64,000 bases of DNA from Chrysogorgia sp. JL179-B06. Lineage: Eukaryota > Cnidaria > Anthozoa > Scleralcyonacea > Chrysogorgiidae. Each line of letters starts with the position of its first letter. The stretch's first letter is position 1. Both the position numbers and the translations under genes were made by a program. Location of the stretch: assembly GCA_035772405.1 (NCBI GenBank), contig JAYKKM010000224.1, forward strand, positions 3,987,501-4,051,500, given 5' to 3'. Under the pieces are notes generated by a model. The model saw nothing but the letters and a program-made list of their open reading frames with translations, was not told the DNA's origin and made no database searches. Shown one piece after another: positions 1-8,720 of the stretch.

Positions 1-321
1 TACAACTGTCCACTCAAAGGGAAATGCCAAACAAAGGGGGTAGTTTACCAAGCGACTGTAACGAATGAAGACAACACCAAGCAAGAAACCTACGTCGGTT
101 TAACAGAGGGAACATTCAAAACAAGATACCTGAACCACACTAGCTCATTTCGAAACGAGAAACGGAAACACGCCACAGAGCTGAGTAAACATATTTGGTC
201 TTTAAAAGAATCGAACACCCGACACTCAATAAGATGGAAAATCATTAAGAAATGCCGACCATACTCCAACAGGACTAAACGATGCAATCTCTGCCTTTAC
301 GAAAAATTCATTATTATTTGC
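1..321 (+). CDS. Penelope-like element, GIY-YIG endonuclease domain (5' portion, split by Polinton)
   Basis: An open frame runs from the first base to the Polinton boundary and continues at 17907-18008. Cys-rich NCPLKGKC is followed by [24 protein letters not shown] and ELSKHIWSLK. This is the GIY-YIG endonuclease arrangement of Penelope-like retroelements, in which the endonuclease nicks target DNA for reverse transcription. It closely resembles the ORF at 50516-51439. The reverse transcriptase part lies outside the window to the left. The reading frame is broken only by the Polinton insertion, so the host element may have been intact when hit. Confidence 0.85.
316..321. repeat. Left target-site duplication of the Polinton (ATTTGC)
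   Basis: The six bases ATTTGC directly precede the AGTAGTATAG terminus and recur at 17901-17906 directly after CTATACTACT. Six-bp duplications are the known footprint of Polinton/Maverick integrases. Confidence 0.95.
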
Positions 322-490
322 AGTAGTATAGCAGGTAGGGTTGCGAGCCCAATCGGTGTCAACCGTAAAATATAACACCAAAACATCACCAAATTTTGCC
401 AAGTCGCGACTCGACAAATTTGGTGATGTTTTGGTGTTATATTTTACGGTTGACACCGAATAAGCTCGCAGCCCTACCTGCTATACTACT
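322..490. repeat. Left terminal palindrome (169 bp)
   Basis: The first ~75 bases are followed, after an 18-base centre (positions about 397-415), by their reverse complement ending CTATACTACT at 490. The tip could therefore fold back on itself. One arm carries CCCAATCGGTG and the other ACCGAATAAGC, so the arms differ at a few positions. Confidence 0.9.
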
Positions 491-801
491 ACAGCAATCG
501 TTAGTCAATCTAGACACCCCTCACACGTTTTCTACTAAATTGATGTCAAACACATGCGAGACTAGCGAAACAATACCAAATTTATACTAAATCGCGACTC
601 TCGCTAAATTTGACACCATTTCAGCCACATTTAAAAAAATAGAAAGTGTCGTTTCAAAATTCTCACAAATTTATGTCAAATTACATTTAGGAAAAAATAG
701 AAAGTAGCATTTCAACATTTTCGCGTGTTAAAAAAAATAAAATGTGGTACGAGCCCACTCTCACATATTAAAAAAATAGAAAGTGTCATTTCAACATTTT
801 C
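322..801 (+). repeat. Left terminal inverted repeat (480 bp)
   Basis: This stretch is the reverse complement of 17421-17900. Comparing them line by line I found no difference. It contains the terminal palindrome (322-490) and the first units of a subterminal AT-rich repeat. Homology ends where the left side continues into additional 53-bp units and the right side into unrelated sequence. Confidence 0.93.
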
Positions 802-1030
802 ACAAATTTGTCGAATCACATTTAAAAAATAGAAAGTGCTGTTTCAACATTTTCACAAATTTGTCAAACCGCATTTAAAAAATAGAAAGTGCCGTTTCAA
901 CATTTTCACAAATTTGTCAAATCACATTTAAAAAATAATCGTTTCAACATTTTCACAAATTTGTTAAATCACGTTTAAAAAATAGAAAGTGTCGTTTCAA
1001 TATTTTCACAAATTTGTCAAATCACATTTT
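757..1030. repeat. Subterminal tandem repeat, ~53-bp unit, about 5 copies
   Basis: Successive units share TTTAAAAAATAGAAAGTG, then GTTTCAACATTTTC and ACAAATTTGTCAAATCAC. The fourth unit has a 6-base deletion. The first unit overlaps the TIR; the rest are present only at the left end. Function unknown; slippage expansion is the simplest origin. Confidence 0.85.
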
Positions 1031-1120
1031 TACAAATTTATGTATCGTAAAAGTGTCTCACGCGTGATAAAATTACCACCTGTTATGCAAATTAGATTAT
1101 TGCCACCTGTTAATAATAGA

Positions 1121-1281
1121 TTAGTCCGTTTGTTCACTATTTTCAGTGTTTGTCGCCTCACTTTTAAAATGGTGATCGTATACATATTTCGACGTTGTGA
1201 TTCCTCCCGACAACAAGCCCAAGAAAGGCACGTACGGTGTCACAACCGCGACAATGCTCTCAACGTCTTTCTTTAGTAGCT
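1121..1281 (-). pseudogene. Degenerate inverted duplicate of the last gene's 3' end
   Basis: On the minus strand this matches 16598-16749, the tail of the plus-strand coiled-coil/membrane gene at the other end. A long block around TGCCTTTCTTGGGCTTGTTG is identical and the rest differs moderately. No start or continuing frame precedes it. It looks like a remnant of a once longer terminal inverted repeat, or the result of gene conversion between the ends. Confidence 0.75.
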
Positions 1282-1297
1282 TTTTGCAGCTCGTCAT

Positions 1298-3604
1298 TTA
1301 GTTCGTCAGGGTTCTCGCTACAATGTTTTTGTGACCATACGCATAGGAGTCAATACCATTTTCTAAAAGGTATCGTTTATCATCAAAACAGGATAGCGAC
1401 ACTTTATTAATTTCGTAACTACCGAGCTGATGCTTGACACTTCTAATGGTCTTCATTGTGTGTCGCAATTGTTTCTGCTCAAGTAACACACTTTTGTAAT
1501 CTTCGTGTCTAATCACTTTTTTAATTATATTCTTTCTAATACCTTTAGCGGTTTTCCCGCCGCCTCCACCCTCTTTCAAATAGCTGTACATTTTACTGCG
1601 CAACCCGACGAACTCAACAATTGGCGTTCCAGCGCACTCGTCTTTCATCTTGCCAATAACTTTCTTATTCTCTTTGAAAGCGAATGGGTTGTCTGCAGGA
1701 TAGTCGCTATTGTCGAACTTTTCGCACTCCATCATAAAGTCGGAATAAACGTCGTCAGTTTTGATTGAGTACAACAGACTGTCAGTGTCAGTGAAGTGCA
1801 ATCTGCAAGTGTTGCTAGAGTACTTTTTCATAATATAATTATAGTGAAAATCATACATCAGCGTTTTGCTCAAGTCTAGTATGCACATACCCACATATGC
1901 AGGTCTATTTAGTGTCAACGTTTCTTTAACTTTGTGGACAGCAACTAAGTTCTCGCTAGATATCTTGCAAGACACAAACGTTGGCTTTGAGACAAGCTTT
2001 TTAAATTTCTCCGCAGTGGTCACTAATCTTACGTCCACACGCTTCCTCAAGTTTTCCATCGTTTTTCCGAACACACTGTTGTTCATCAACTTGAAGAAGT
2101 CCTTCTCAAAAGCGTTCTTAGCCGCAGTTCTTTTGACTGTGTTAAAGTCGATGTACTTGCCTAGCCACTTGGACTGATCAAATTGTAGGACCCTATGAAC
2201 CTTTTTGATTTTTAATCCAAGGTTTGTGTACAACTGCAGATTTCCATAGTGACACACATACTTTTTTTTGTCCATCAAATTAGTCACCAGCTTCCTCACG
2301 CCGCCAACACTCACGTTGAACTTATTTTTGATTTTCGCGCAGTACTCCGACAACATGTCAACAGTTATTTCCATCTTCTCAGGAGCCACTGGGTAATCGT
2401 TATGCAGGTCATGCAAATGGTCTGGATACTCCAAGTCGATTTCGAGCAGTAAGCCCTTTTTACTATTGTTGTGATAGTCGCATAGATTAACCTTTTTTAT
2501 TTCTTTCTCAGTCAACCACTTGAAGCCACCCGTAGGTAGACTTCGACTCATCGCCCATCCATACAAATTGTTGGCATCAAGGTACATCAAATACTTCGAC
2601 TCTCGCGCTTTATCATACCCCTTCATGTACTTATTATTCGCCACGCCATGTCTGTTGCATATGTAGCTCACACCACCACGCATACCCATTTCTACGAACT
2701 GAAACATGTCAATGTCGGACAATAATTCGAGTTCCACTCCAGTCATCTTTAGCATGGCATCCCAAGCCAATCCAGGCGACGTGAAATAGTGACACGGGTC
2801 TAATTTATACTCGCGATGGCATGTCTTTCTAAAGTTCTCAAAAACGTCGGCGAGCAAGAGCACATCACTTTTCAAATACAGGTCGTGGTACCCACCCATA
2901 TTTTCAACGTCGAAGTAGTCCCACACATCGATGGCGCGCTCATGCATTTCCTCCGTAATATGCTCATCATTCAGAACGCTGTAGAAGTCCTTTTTGGAGG
3001 GTAGCTCGCGTTCATCGAATTTATCAAAGGAGTCCATATAATCATAGGGATAGACCCCCTTTCTTGTCATGAGTGTCAAACCCTCGTCGTGAAACACTTC
3101 TGACGTGTATTTGAAAGCGTCCCTTGGTAGGTTCCTCACCAAGTTGTCTAGACCACTACCCATAAACTGAAAGCTGTCCAAGAATACCAAGTTTTTTCCA
3201 AGCATGAACGCCATGTACTTCTCCATGTTGTTCGGTATCACGTTTATGTCTTGACCAAACTTGCCAATCTCCTGCATAATGAAATGGCTATCGTAGCCGC
3301 GCAAGTTATGAAAGATCACAGGAATTTTATCAGTCAACTTAAAGTTCACGTTACACTGACGATGTGCGGACCCTCTGTACTTACCTGACACGTGACAGTG
3401 GTCTCTCACTCTAACGTCAGCGCCAGTGTACTCAACACTGCAAATATGACAACTTTTAGCCTCGTCAAAGTTCCTCTTATCGGCATTAGTTAGTATCATT
3501 TCTTTGTTAAAGTGACTCTCAGATGTCTTTTTACAATATTCGACAATTTCTAGCATCTCCCCAATGAATTTGTTAACTGCATTTTCACCGCGATACACTT
3601 TCAC
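1298..3604 (-). pseudogene. PolB: DNA polymerase B (Polinton pPolB), exonuclease II/III and polymerase part
   Basis: A 768-residue open frame holds the catalytic part of a protein-primed family B polymerase that would copy the element. Visible are a Cys/His cluster (CHIC...DHCH...HRQC, ~52-84), an ExoII-like HNLRGYDSHF (~99-108), ExoIII-like YLKSDVLLLADVF (~243-255), motif A YLDANNLYGWAMS (~341-353), motif B KLMNNSVFGKTMENL (~506-520) and motif C FTDTDSLLYS (~605-614). The C-terminal end (DDKRYLLENGIDSYAYGH) is family-typical. The frame opens with GTG rather than ATG because the upstream part is in another frame (3601-4320), so the whole gene is frameshifted. Confidence 0.95.
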
Positions 3605-4320
3605 TGGCTTACTGTACTCATTGTCATAGCAACAAACCAGTTTATACCCATAACCACAGTCAACGTGTCTCTGGTAGGCATTTGTGTAGCTACGCTTGAT
3701 GGTGTTGCTGTGTGCACCTTCTGTGTGATAGCCTCGAAGTCTGCGTACACCACAAATGGTACATTTAATTGTCTACTAAAATTCTCGTATTTCACTTTCG
3801 TACCTTTTTGTGGCATTTTAATAGCTTGCTTCCCATTGATGACCAAACATACTTCCACATGGCGTTCAAGCACGTCCTCGCGACTAAAACACTGCAAACA
3901 ATACCTACAAAAGTGTTTTCTCGCCTTATACTTTGTCTGACGGTACATGAATTTGTTAAAATCGCGAATGTACACATAATGCTTGTTGCCCACGTCATTA
4001 GTTATCAACAATAGGTCCATATGGTCAAGATACGCCTCCTTAGAAACGTACACAGGGAATGGCTGCAAATTTTCATACCCAAAAACATTAATGCTAATAT
4101 CGTTTGCCTTTTCGATCTTGTTGTAGTCTTTGAGTGTGACTGGGAAGTCAATTCCGTCATAGTTCAGCTCACCGACATGCCTAGCGTACTTTGACGTTCT
4201 ATCAGAGTGTTTTCCAACAGGAAACTTATGTGCAAGGTGACACCATCTAAAGCACTCGTTATCATCCTCATTATTTACGTTTATCAAGCCCTTCATACTA
4301 TTGCGCAGCTCCTTTGGCAA
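3601..4320 (-). pseudogene. PolB: DNA polymerase B, middle part with ExoI motif
   Basis: This frame carries the conserved ELRNSMKGLIN...NECFRWCH region, FPVTLKDYNKIEK, a zinc-finger-like HFCRYCLQCFSREDVLERHVEVC and the first exonuclease motif FVVYADFEAI. All are typical of Polinton polymerases upstream of the catalytic core. It starts at a TTG, not a real initiation codon, and its last ~35 residues are out-of-frame. The conserved frame resumes in the neighbouring ORF, which places an indel in roughly 3690-3720. Confidence 0.93.
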
Positions 4321-4350
4321 CGCAATGTATAGCTACTCCCATGCAGAGGT

Positions 4351-4953
4351 CTATAAATAGCGATATTGACGTAGTGCATGCGCATCTATTTTGTCGATAG
4401 TCCATCCAGACCCCTCAGATAACCACCCAGCTATCCGCGTCAAAATCTGCTCCGACCCACGATTGGCGACACCCTCGATGTCGTGCTCGTTAATGACGAC
4501 GAACGTTTCGCTGTTAAAGTAGGCAGTTTTGTACGTGGTCTTATCACGCTCTAAAACTTTCTCAAAAGTGACCTTGACTGTCTCCACCACTTTCATTCCG
4601 TTGGTCTCACCCAGCTCACGTCTCAAAAGGTTAGTGACAGCACTTCTACTAGCATTTACCTGATTGATGTCTCTGTCGTCAATTACCTCGACTCCATAAG
4701 ACCTTGTGAACCCTCTCAGTGCTCGATCCAACAGCTGCGTCGACGACGTGTCACTATGGTCTTCAACTGTGGGTTGTGTTTCTTGGTCTCCAAAAAAGCC
4801 GTGAACGTTGGTCGCTCTATCTGTTAGTAGGTTCACAGCGGCTGCATTTGTGTAGCTACCTCGAGTCGCACCAGTTCTAGCAAGTTTCTTATGCGTCCGC
4901 CCACCAACCTCGACTTGTCTTTTTGTCAGTGGGGTTTTCACAGTCCGACTCAT
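4351..4953 (-). pseudogene. PolB: DNA polymerase B, N-terminal region
   Basis: A 200-residue frame begins with a true ATG (MSRTVKTPLT) at 4953. Its C-terminal ISEGSGWTID-like motif (LSEGSGWTIDKIDAH) is the segment that lies just upstream of the ELRNS region in Polinton polymerases. It ends at a premature TAG at 4351-4353. Between it and the next fragment two more reading-frame changes are needed (about 4325-4355). Together with the break near 3700 this makes at least three lesions, so the polymerase is a pseudogene of about 1200 codons. Confidence 0.85.
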
Positions 4954-4963
4954 TGGCTTATAC

Positions 4964-5527
4964 TTATACTACACTTTTTTTCTTAACCCACTCGTTGTAA
5001 TAACGATCGCCACTTTCGCACCACCCCAACTTTGGATACACCACCCCAAACAGATTGTCATCAAACCTCTCTTTCACCTTTCCGTCTTTGAGGTCTGACA
5101 CCTTCTTGAGTGTCTCTAATTGTCTTCTATGACACAACCTAATAATGTAGTACCCGTATCTGCTGACGTTTCTACCCTTTATCAAATTGCATGAGTACAA
5201 CACATTGACAACTTTCAAGAAGTCCTCTTTTATCAACTCAAGGTGCTCACCCTTCACAACGTTCCGTAGTCTCCTCCCCATCCACCAAGACCGCTTGTGA
5301 ACGCTTTTTGGTCGCGTGAGCCTCATGTCGCTGTAACTCTGAGTGTAACCCCATTCGGTGTCGCCACACTTTGGACACGCGTACCCACCGCAGTCAGTCA
5401 TGTTTTTCACAACGTCACAATCCGAGCAGTAGTAAATTCTGAAGGTGCCTCCACACTCAGTTTGCGTCTCATTCGCGATCTCGTCAATTGTCAAGCCATA
5501 ACTCATCTGCCTCATAAGTTTGTCCAT
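4964..5527 (-). CDS. Zinc-ribbon protein, possibly VLTF3-like late transcription factor
   Basis: This 187-residue protein starts with ATG. A zinc ribbon is formed by YYCSDC (~34-37) and YACPKCGDTEWGY (~51-54). It is followed by a basic helix-rich region with KRSWWMGRRLRN and YGYYIIRLCHRR. The layout (N-terminal ribbon, then KR-rich helical domain) recalls the poxvirus VLTF3-like late transcription factors found in several Polinton-like viruses, but I see no decisive signature. It sits directly upstream of the polymerase on the same strand, with TATAA just before its ATG. The VLTF3 assignment is inference. Confidence 0.6.
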   Translation of the reverse strand: MDKLMRQMSYGLTIDEIANETQTECGGTFRIYYCSDCDVVKNMTDCGGYACPKCGDTEWGYTQSYSDMRLTRPKSVHKRSWWMGRRLRNVVKGEHLELIKEDFLKVVNVLYSCNLIKGRNVSRYGYYIIRLCHRRQLETLKKVSDLKDGKVKERFDDNLFGVVYPKLGWCESGDRYYNEWVKKKSVV

Positions 5528-5552
5528 CGCTTATACTACTCCAACATTTTTT

Positions 5553-5609
5553 TCACCGAACTAGTACCCACACCGCTATTCCACTACCCAAACCTAGCGC
5601 GCTAACAAA
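5553..5609 (-). pseudogene. Displaced C-terminal tail of the coiled-coil membrane protein gene
   Basis: Read on the minus strand, this encodes a short hydrophobic tail (FVSALGLGSGIAVWVLVR, then TGA). It has no start codon. Collapsing the AATT duplication flanking 5615-6883 makes it continuous in frame with the gene at 6886-7242. It is therefore the severed 3' exon-like piece of that gene. Confidence 0.75.
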
Positions 5610-5614
5610 CAATT

Positions 5615-5719
5615 AACAGTTATTCCACGAACTCGAGTCGTATATGAGCTGATAGCCGACGAGGCGCTAGCCGAGTCGGCTATCAGCCATATACGACGAG
5701 AGTGAGTGGAATAACTGTT
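5615..5719. repeat. Palindrome at left edge of the insertion
   Basis: Outer arms AACAGTTATTCCAC (5615-5628) and GTGGAATAACTGTT (5706-5719) flank inner complementary arms around GCTGATAGCCGAC and GTCGGCTATCAG. The centre is GC-rich. It could extrude as a hairpin of about 105 bases. Confidence 0.85.
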
Positions 5720-5789
5720 TTATTATATACACAAGCTCTGGATATGAACAACATAAAATTGCAAGTTTATATTATACAAGTAATTGAAT

Positions 5790-6778
5790 AGATTTTTAAA
5801 TTTTCTCTCAACATCCGTCATGCGTAATGAAGACAAAATTATGTCACGTGAAAGTGAAACGCCGATCAATCACTCATGGAAGGCATTCATAAACAGTTTG
5901 AACGAAGAAAAACCACTTTACCGATCAAAAAACAGTTCAGCAAAGTCAGTTGTAAATGTTCACATTGCAATGGTGAAAGCTTCGCCGACTGCCATGTTTG
6001 AATACTGAACCCCGTTCATGTTGTCGATGTTGACATCAAACTTATTGCATTTTGAATCATTTGGACGCTGAAAGAGACTTTCACTAGACTTTCACAGGCA
6101 TGATTTAGATGCTTCAAGTATTTTTGGATCGTTTCGACAGGGCGGATGCTTGAGTCTCGAATACGGAAGATTTTGCCGTAGGACTCATCTTCGGTGTTGC
6201 CGAGGCCGCCTTTTGCTCTTTTGAAATGGGTTTTTTGTAGACTACTCCAGCTATCTTGCCAGACTTTCTCAAGTCTTTGACGAAAGCTTCTAGAATATGG
6301 TTAGCTTCAGCAAAGGTAGGGTCACCAATTATGCTAAAACCTTTGTTTGACGTTTTTTGAGAAATCTAAATGGCAGCTCTAATGAACTTCATTGTTGTTT
6401 TTATTTACAAGCCATCTTTCTGCCTTAGCAGAAATGTGAAATTGCTTTATTAAGCAAGAATTTAACTTTGTTTTGGACATTTCTGTTATGTACTTGTCAA
6501 ATTTCTTTGAACTCGTAAACCATTCATTCGTAAACCAAGTAGAAACGCTAAAATTTAATTTTTTGAAGGTCAAAAATATTTCTAGCAACGCCACTTTAAA
6601 CGTCGCTGTTTTTCTAAAAATATTAAATTTGGAGAGCTTTTCGTAAAATCTAGTTGTTCTATCTACCGTCAAATACTTTCATTCCGAATTTGGTTGCTTT
6701 CTGTGTGCATTTTGGTGTACTATTTCCCAGTAAAACTTGAATTTCTTCTTCGTTTAATTCTGCAAATCTGGCAGCCAT
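5790..6778 (-). pseudogene. Crypton/DUF3504-type tyrosine recombinase relic
   Basis: On the minus strand an ATG at 6778 starts MAARFAELNEEEIQVLLG, the common N-terminus of animal DUF3504/KIAA1958-like recombinases. It then breaks, continues as KFDKYITEMSKTKLNSCL, breaks again, and gives FSIIGDPTFAEANHILEAFV and KSGKIAGVVYKKPISKEQ. These are followed by an IRPVETIQKYLKHLN segment. At least three frameshifts and stops separate the pieces. The C-terminal part, where the catalytic Arg/His/Tyr should lie, is missing or unrecognisable. Such recombinases integrate DNA through a phosphotyrosine link. Confidence 0.82.
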
Positions 6779-6885
6779 TTTGCTAGATTTCTCTACTAGT
6801 AGGATATGAGCTGATAGCCTACTAGTAGAGGAACCAATCAGATTGCAGAATAGCTCATATCCAGAGCTTGTGTATATAATAATAA

Positions 6886-7242
6886 TTGGTATTCCTTCAT
6901 TTCCGCACTCGGTTGGTAGTAATCCGCAATCTTCGGGAGGTCAGTGAACACTCGACCGCTGTACTGTATGGTCATTACGCTTCTAAGTTCCTCCAACGCG
7001 TGGTTTGTGTCGTTGATGTCAGCATTAGCGTCTGAGAGCTGTTGTCGCAAGCGTTGAATCTGATCTTTTTTAGCGACCTCATTCTCATACCACACTTCTT
7101 TCGCACTGGCTAACCGCTCCAACGCATGGTTGTGTCTCTTCATCTCAGCTTCATAACCTGAGTGGTTAAACTTTGAAAACATAAAGCCAGCGCCTGCAAA
7201 AGCCACTGCATTAAAAATCCCTCCAGCCACAACACTCACCAT
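6886..7242 (-). pseudogene. Small Polinton membrane/coiled-coil protein (interrupted)
   Basis: About 119 native residues start with ATG. A hydrophobic N-terminus (VSVVAGGIFNAVAFAGAGFMF) is followed by a long charged coiled coil (~30-95) and a DYYQPS motif. The family recurs in cnidarian Polintons and normally ends in a hydrophobic tail. Here the open frame runs into the inverted repeat of the inserted recombinase element and adds 15 foreign residues (stop at 6838). The native tail is stranded at 5553-5609. The gene starts 4 bases after the stop of its upstream neighbour. A minor virion or membrane-remodelling role is inference. Confidence 0.72.
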
Positions 7243-7246
7243 TAAC

Positions 7247-7489
7247 TTACGTTGATTTGAATGGATCTGTTGGTATCCACTTTTTCGATTGCACCCATTT
7301 TACTAACAGCGTTCCTGCACCAACAGCTGCAGCAAGTTTCACTGTGCCTTTAACTGTCTCTGGTGTTCCCAATGGTTCTCCCAAAGCCTTTTTAGAAATC
7401 ATACTCACTGCCACAGCGCCAGTCGTGACAAGTAGCGCGTCGTACAGTTCGTTCATAAGTTCTTTTCGATCGATCGCAGTCATATACAT
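7247..7489 (-). CDS. Small conserved Polinton membrane protein (80 aa)
   Basis: This ATG-initiated protein has two hydrophobic stretches (LLVTTGAVAVSMI, ~19-31, and KLAAAVGAGTLLVKWV, ~51-66). They are joined by a LGTPETVKGT turn, and the end is KKWIPTDPFK. This pattern of two membrane segments with LGTP and a PTDPFK end recurs in cnidarian Polinton-like elements next to the coiled-coil protein seen here. Exact function is unknown; a virion membrane or vertex component is a guess. A second ATG three codons downstream could also be used. Confidence 0.7.
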   Translation of the reverse strand: MYMTAIDRKELMNELYDALLVTTGAVAVSMISKKALGEPLGTPETVKGTVKLAAAVGAGTLLVKWVQSKKWIPTDPFKST

Positions 7490-7504
7490 TGTCGTGTGTT
7501 TTGT

Positions 7505-7852
7505 TTAAGAATCAAATGTGTCTAATGTTGGACGACGAGTTCTATGACTTTCTGACGCGGGCGCCGCTGTAGTACTCACAGGTTCTAATTGTGTCTCTTT
7601 TTCACCGCTAATTGTGTACCATAACGAAGCACCAGCAATGATAACACCAAGTGTTCCAACAATGTAACCATAGCTCCACTCACTACCCCGTTCTTCGTTG
7701 ACTATCATTTCACGCATTTTCTTTTCTTTCGCAGCTTTCGATATCTCAGCCAACTTTTTACCGGCAGCGACACGCTTTGGGTCCTTTACCTTAACACTTT
7801 TCACATCAGCTGTGATCTTAGCGTCGACAGCCGTCTGTGAGTCCTCAACCAT
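7505..7852 (-). CDS. Small basic single-pass membrane protein (115 aa)
   Basis: The N-terminal half is highly basic with KDPKRVAAGKKLAEISK and KEKK motifs. A single transmembrane helix (YIVGTLGVIIAGASLWYTI, ~63-81) follows, and the tail is polar, ending in RTRRPTLDTFDS. The DPKRVAAGKKLA block plus one helix is a recurring cnidarian Polinton small-protein pattern. It is the first gene of the minus-strand block 7852-6886 and faces a divergent promoter shared with the plus-strand gene at 7983. Role unknown. Confidence 0.68.
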   Translation of the reverse strand: MVEDSQTAVDAKITADVKSVKVKDPKRVAAGKKLAEISKAAKEKKMREMIVNEERGSEWSYGYIVGTLGVIIAGASLWYTISGEKETQLEPVSTTAAPASESHRTRRPTLDTFDS

Positions 7853-7982
7853 CTAATACACTATCACGTGTTATCTTACTCACAGTTGACCTCACAGGTG
7901 TCTCACAGTTGACCTCACAGGTATCTCACAGTTCCAGACCAAACGCACTAAAAATTAGGATTTTTTCTGGGAGTATAACATA
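7853..7982. promoter_or_regulatory. Divergent promoter region with 23-bp direct repeats
   Basis: This 130-bp gap separates genes transcribed away from each other. It contains three copies, period 23 bp, starting at 7879, 7902 and 7925, of CTCACAGTTGACCTCACAGG (the last is partial). A palindromic CACGTG lies at 7865-7870 and GTATAACATA directly before the ATG at 7983. Repeats in such a place suggest binding sites; this is inference. Confidence 0.6.
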
Positions 7983-8720
7983 ATGACTCAAGCCCGAGAG
8001 GTTAGCGAAGAGGATATTGACCGCTTGCTGAGAACGGCCTTTGTCAGTGTGTCTACCCCACGAGTCGACAATGGGCCCAACGTCTTAAACGAGTACTTTT
8101 CAATATACAATCTGCTTGACCTCAGACGTGAAGAGGTGTTAATAAAACAGCCTATCCCCCAGGTCGACTGTGCGAGGCATCTTCACGACGCTTGGATCGA
8201 TCTTCGAGAAGATAGAGCCAAGGAGATTGCTGATAGATTAGCTAGCATAATCCCTGTGTGGTGTTACTCATCATTCAAGTACCTTATGTTAGCAAGTGAT
8301 GTCTACTTGAACAACCCTAGTGGGTCCAACGGTACGTTACTCGGTAACTTCCTCCAAGTGTTCTTAGTGACCCTTATATGGAAACCATGCCCAACCAAAG
8401 CCAAAGCGTGGCTAGAGCTCGCCGCAAACCGCGACGTTCACGTTTGCAAGGTGGGGTGTAATGAGATACTGGGTGCGAATGATATCAGGGACCACGTACT
8501 CTCGCCCGCCCACAGACACTTTGCGAGAGATGAAAACGTGTACACCTGTCACCCATGCGGTGTGGTCACCAACGACCCACTGCATCGCTTGAGACACGAG
8601 AGCTCGAGGTCCCATCTTAAAAACTTAGAGCTTCAGCGGATATTTAACAACGAACAACAGTTGCCGCAACAGGAGAGAACATTTCTCTGGAGGTATAGTA
8701 ATCATGAAGAAATTCAGTAG
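7983..8720 (+). CDS. Unknown protein with two U1-type zinc fingers (245 aa)
   Basis: ATG-initiated and complete. The N-terminal ~140 residues match no family I know; residues ~85-135 are fairly hydrophobic. The C-terminal third has two spaced C2H2-like fingers: C-x3-C-x11-H-x5-H (CKVGC...DHVLSPAH) and C-x2-C-x12-H-x5-H (CHPCG...RHESSRSH). This is the wide spacing of U1/matrin-type fingers that bind RNA or DNA. It heads a plus-strand pair with thymidine kinase, overlapping its start by 17 bases. It could also be read as a diverged BIR-type fold; not decided. Confidence 0.65.
   Translation: MTQAREVSEEDIDRLLRTAFVSVSTPRVDNGPNVLNEYFSIYNLLDLRREEVLIKQPIPQVDCARHLHDAWIDLREDRAKEIADRLASIIPVWCYSSFKYLMLASDVYLNNPSGSNGTLLGNFLQVFLVTLIWKPCPTKAKAWLELAANRDVHVCKVGCNEILGANDIRDHVLSPAHRHFARDENVYTCHPCGVVTNDPLHRLRHESSRSHLKNLELQRIFNNEQQLPQQERTFLWRYSNHEEIQ

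Larger units (their letters stand above)
5615..6883. mobile_element. Insertion with tyrosine-recombinase relic and inverted repeats
   Basis: The segment is flanked by AATT at 5611-5614 and 6884-6887. It contains a palindrome (5615-5719), then a unit bounded by perfect 27-bp inverted repeats (5721-5747 and 6855-6881, TATTATATACACAAGCTC...). Inside is a decayed tyrosine recombinase gene on the minus strand. TATGAGCTGATAGCC occurs both in the palindrome and near the right repeat, linking the two parts. It interrupts a conserved Polinton gene. Confidence 0.8.

Noticed and set aside
396..590. Identical 64-aa frames in both terminal repeats (also 17632-17826)
   Set aside because: They are identical only because the inverted repeats are. 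They cross the palindrome centre and have no protein-like conservation.
5784..6008. 74-aa plus-strand frame in the recombinase element
   Set aside because: Starts at TTG and is the antisense of the decayed recombinase.
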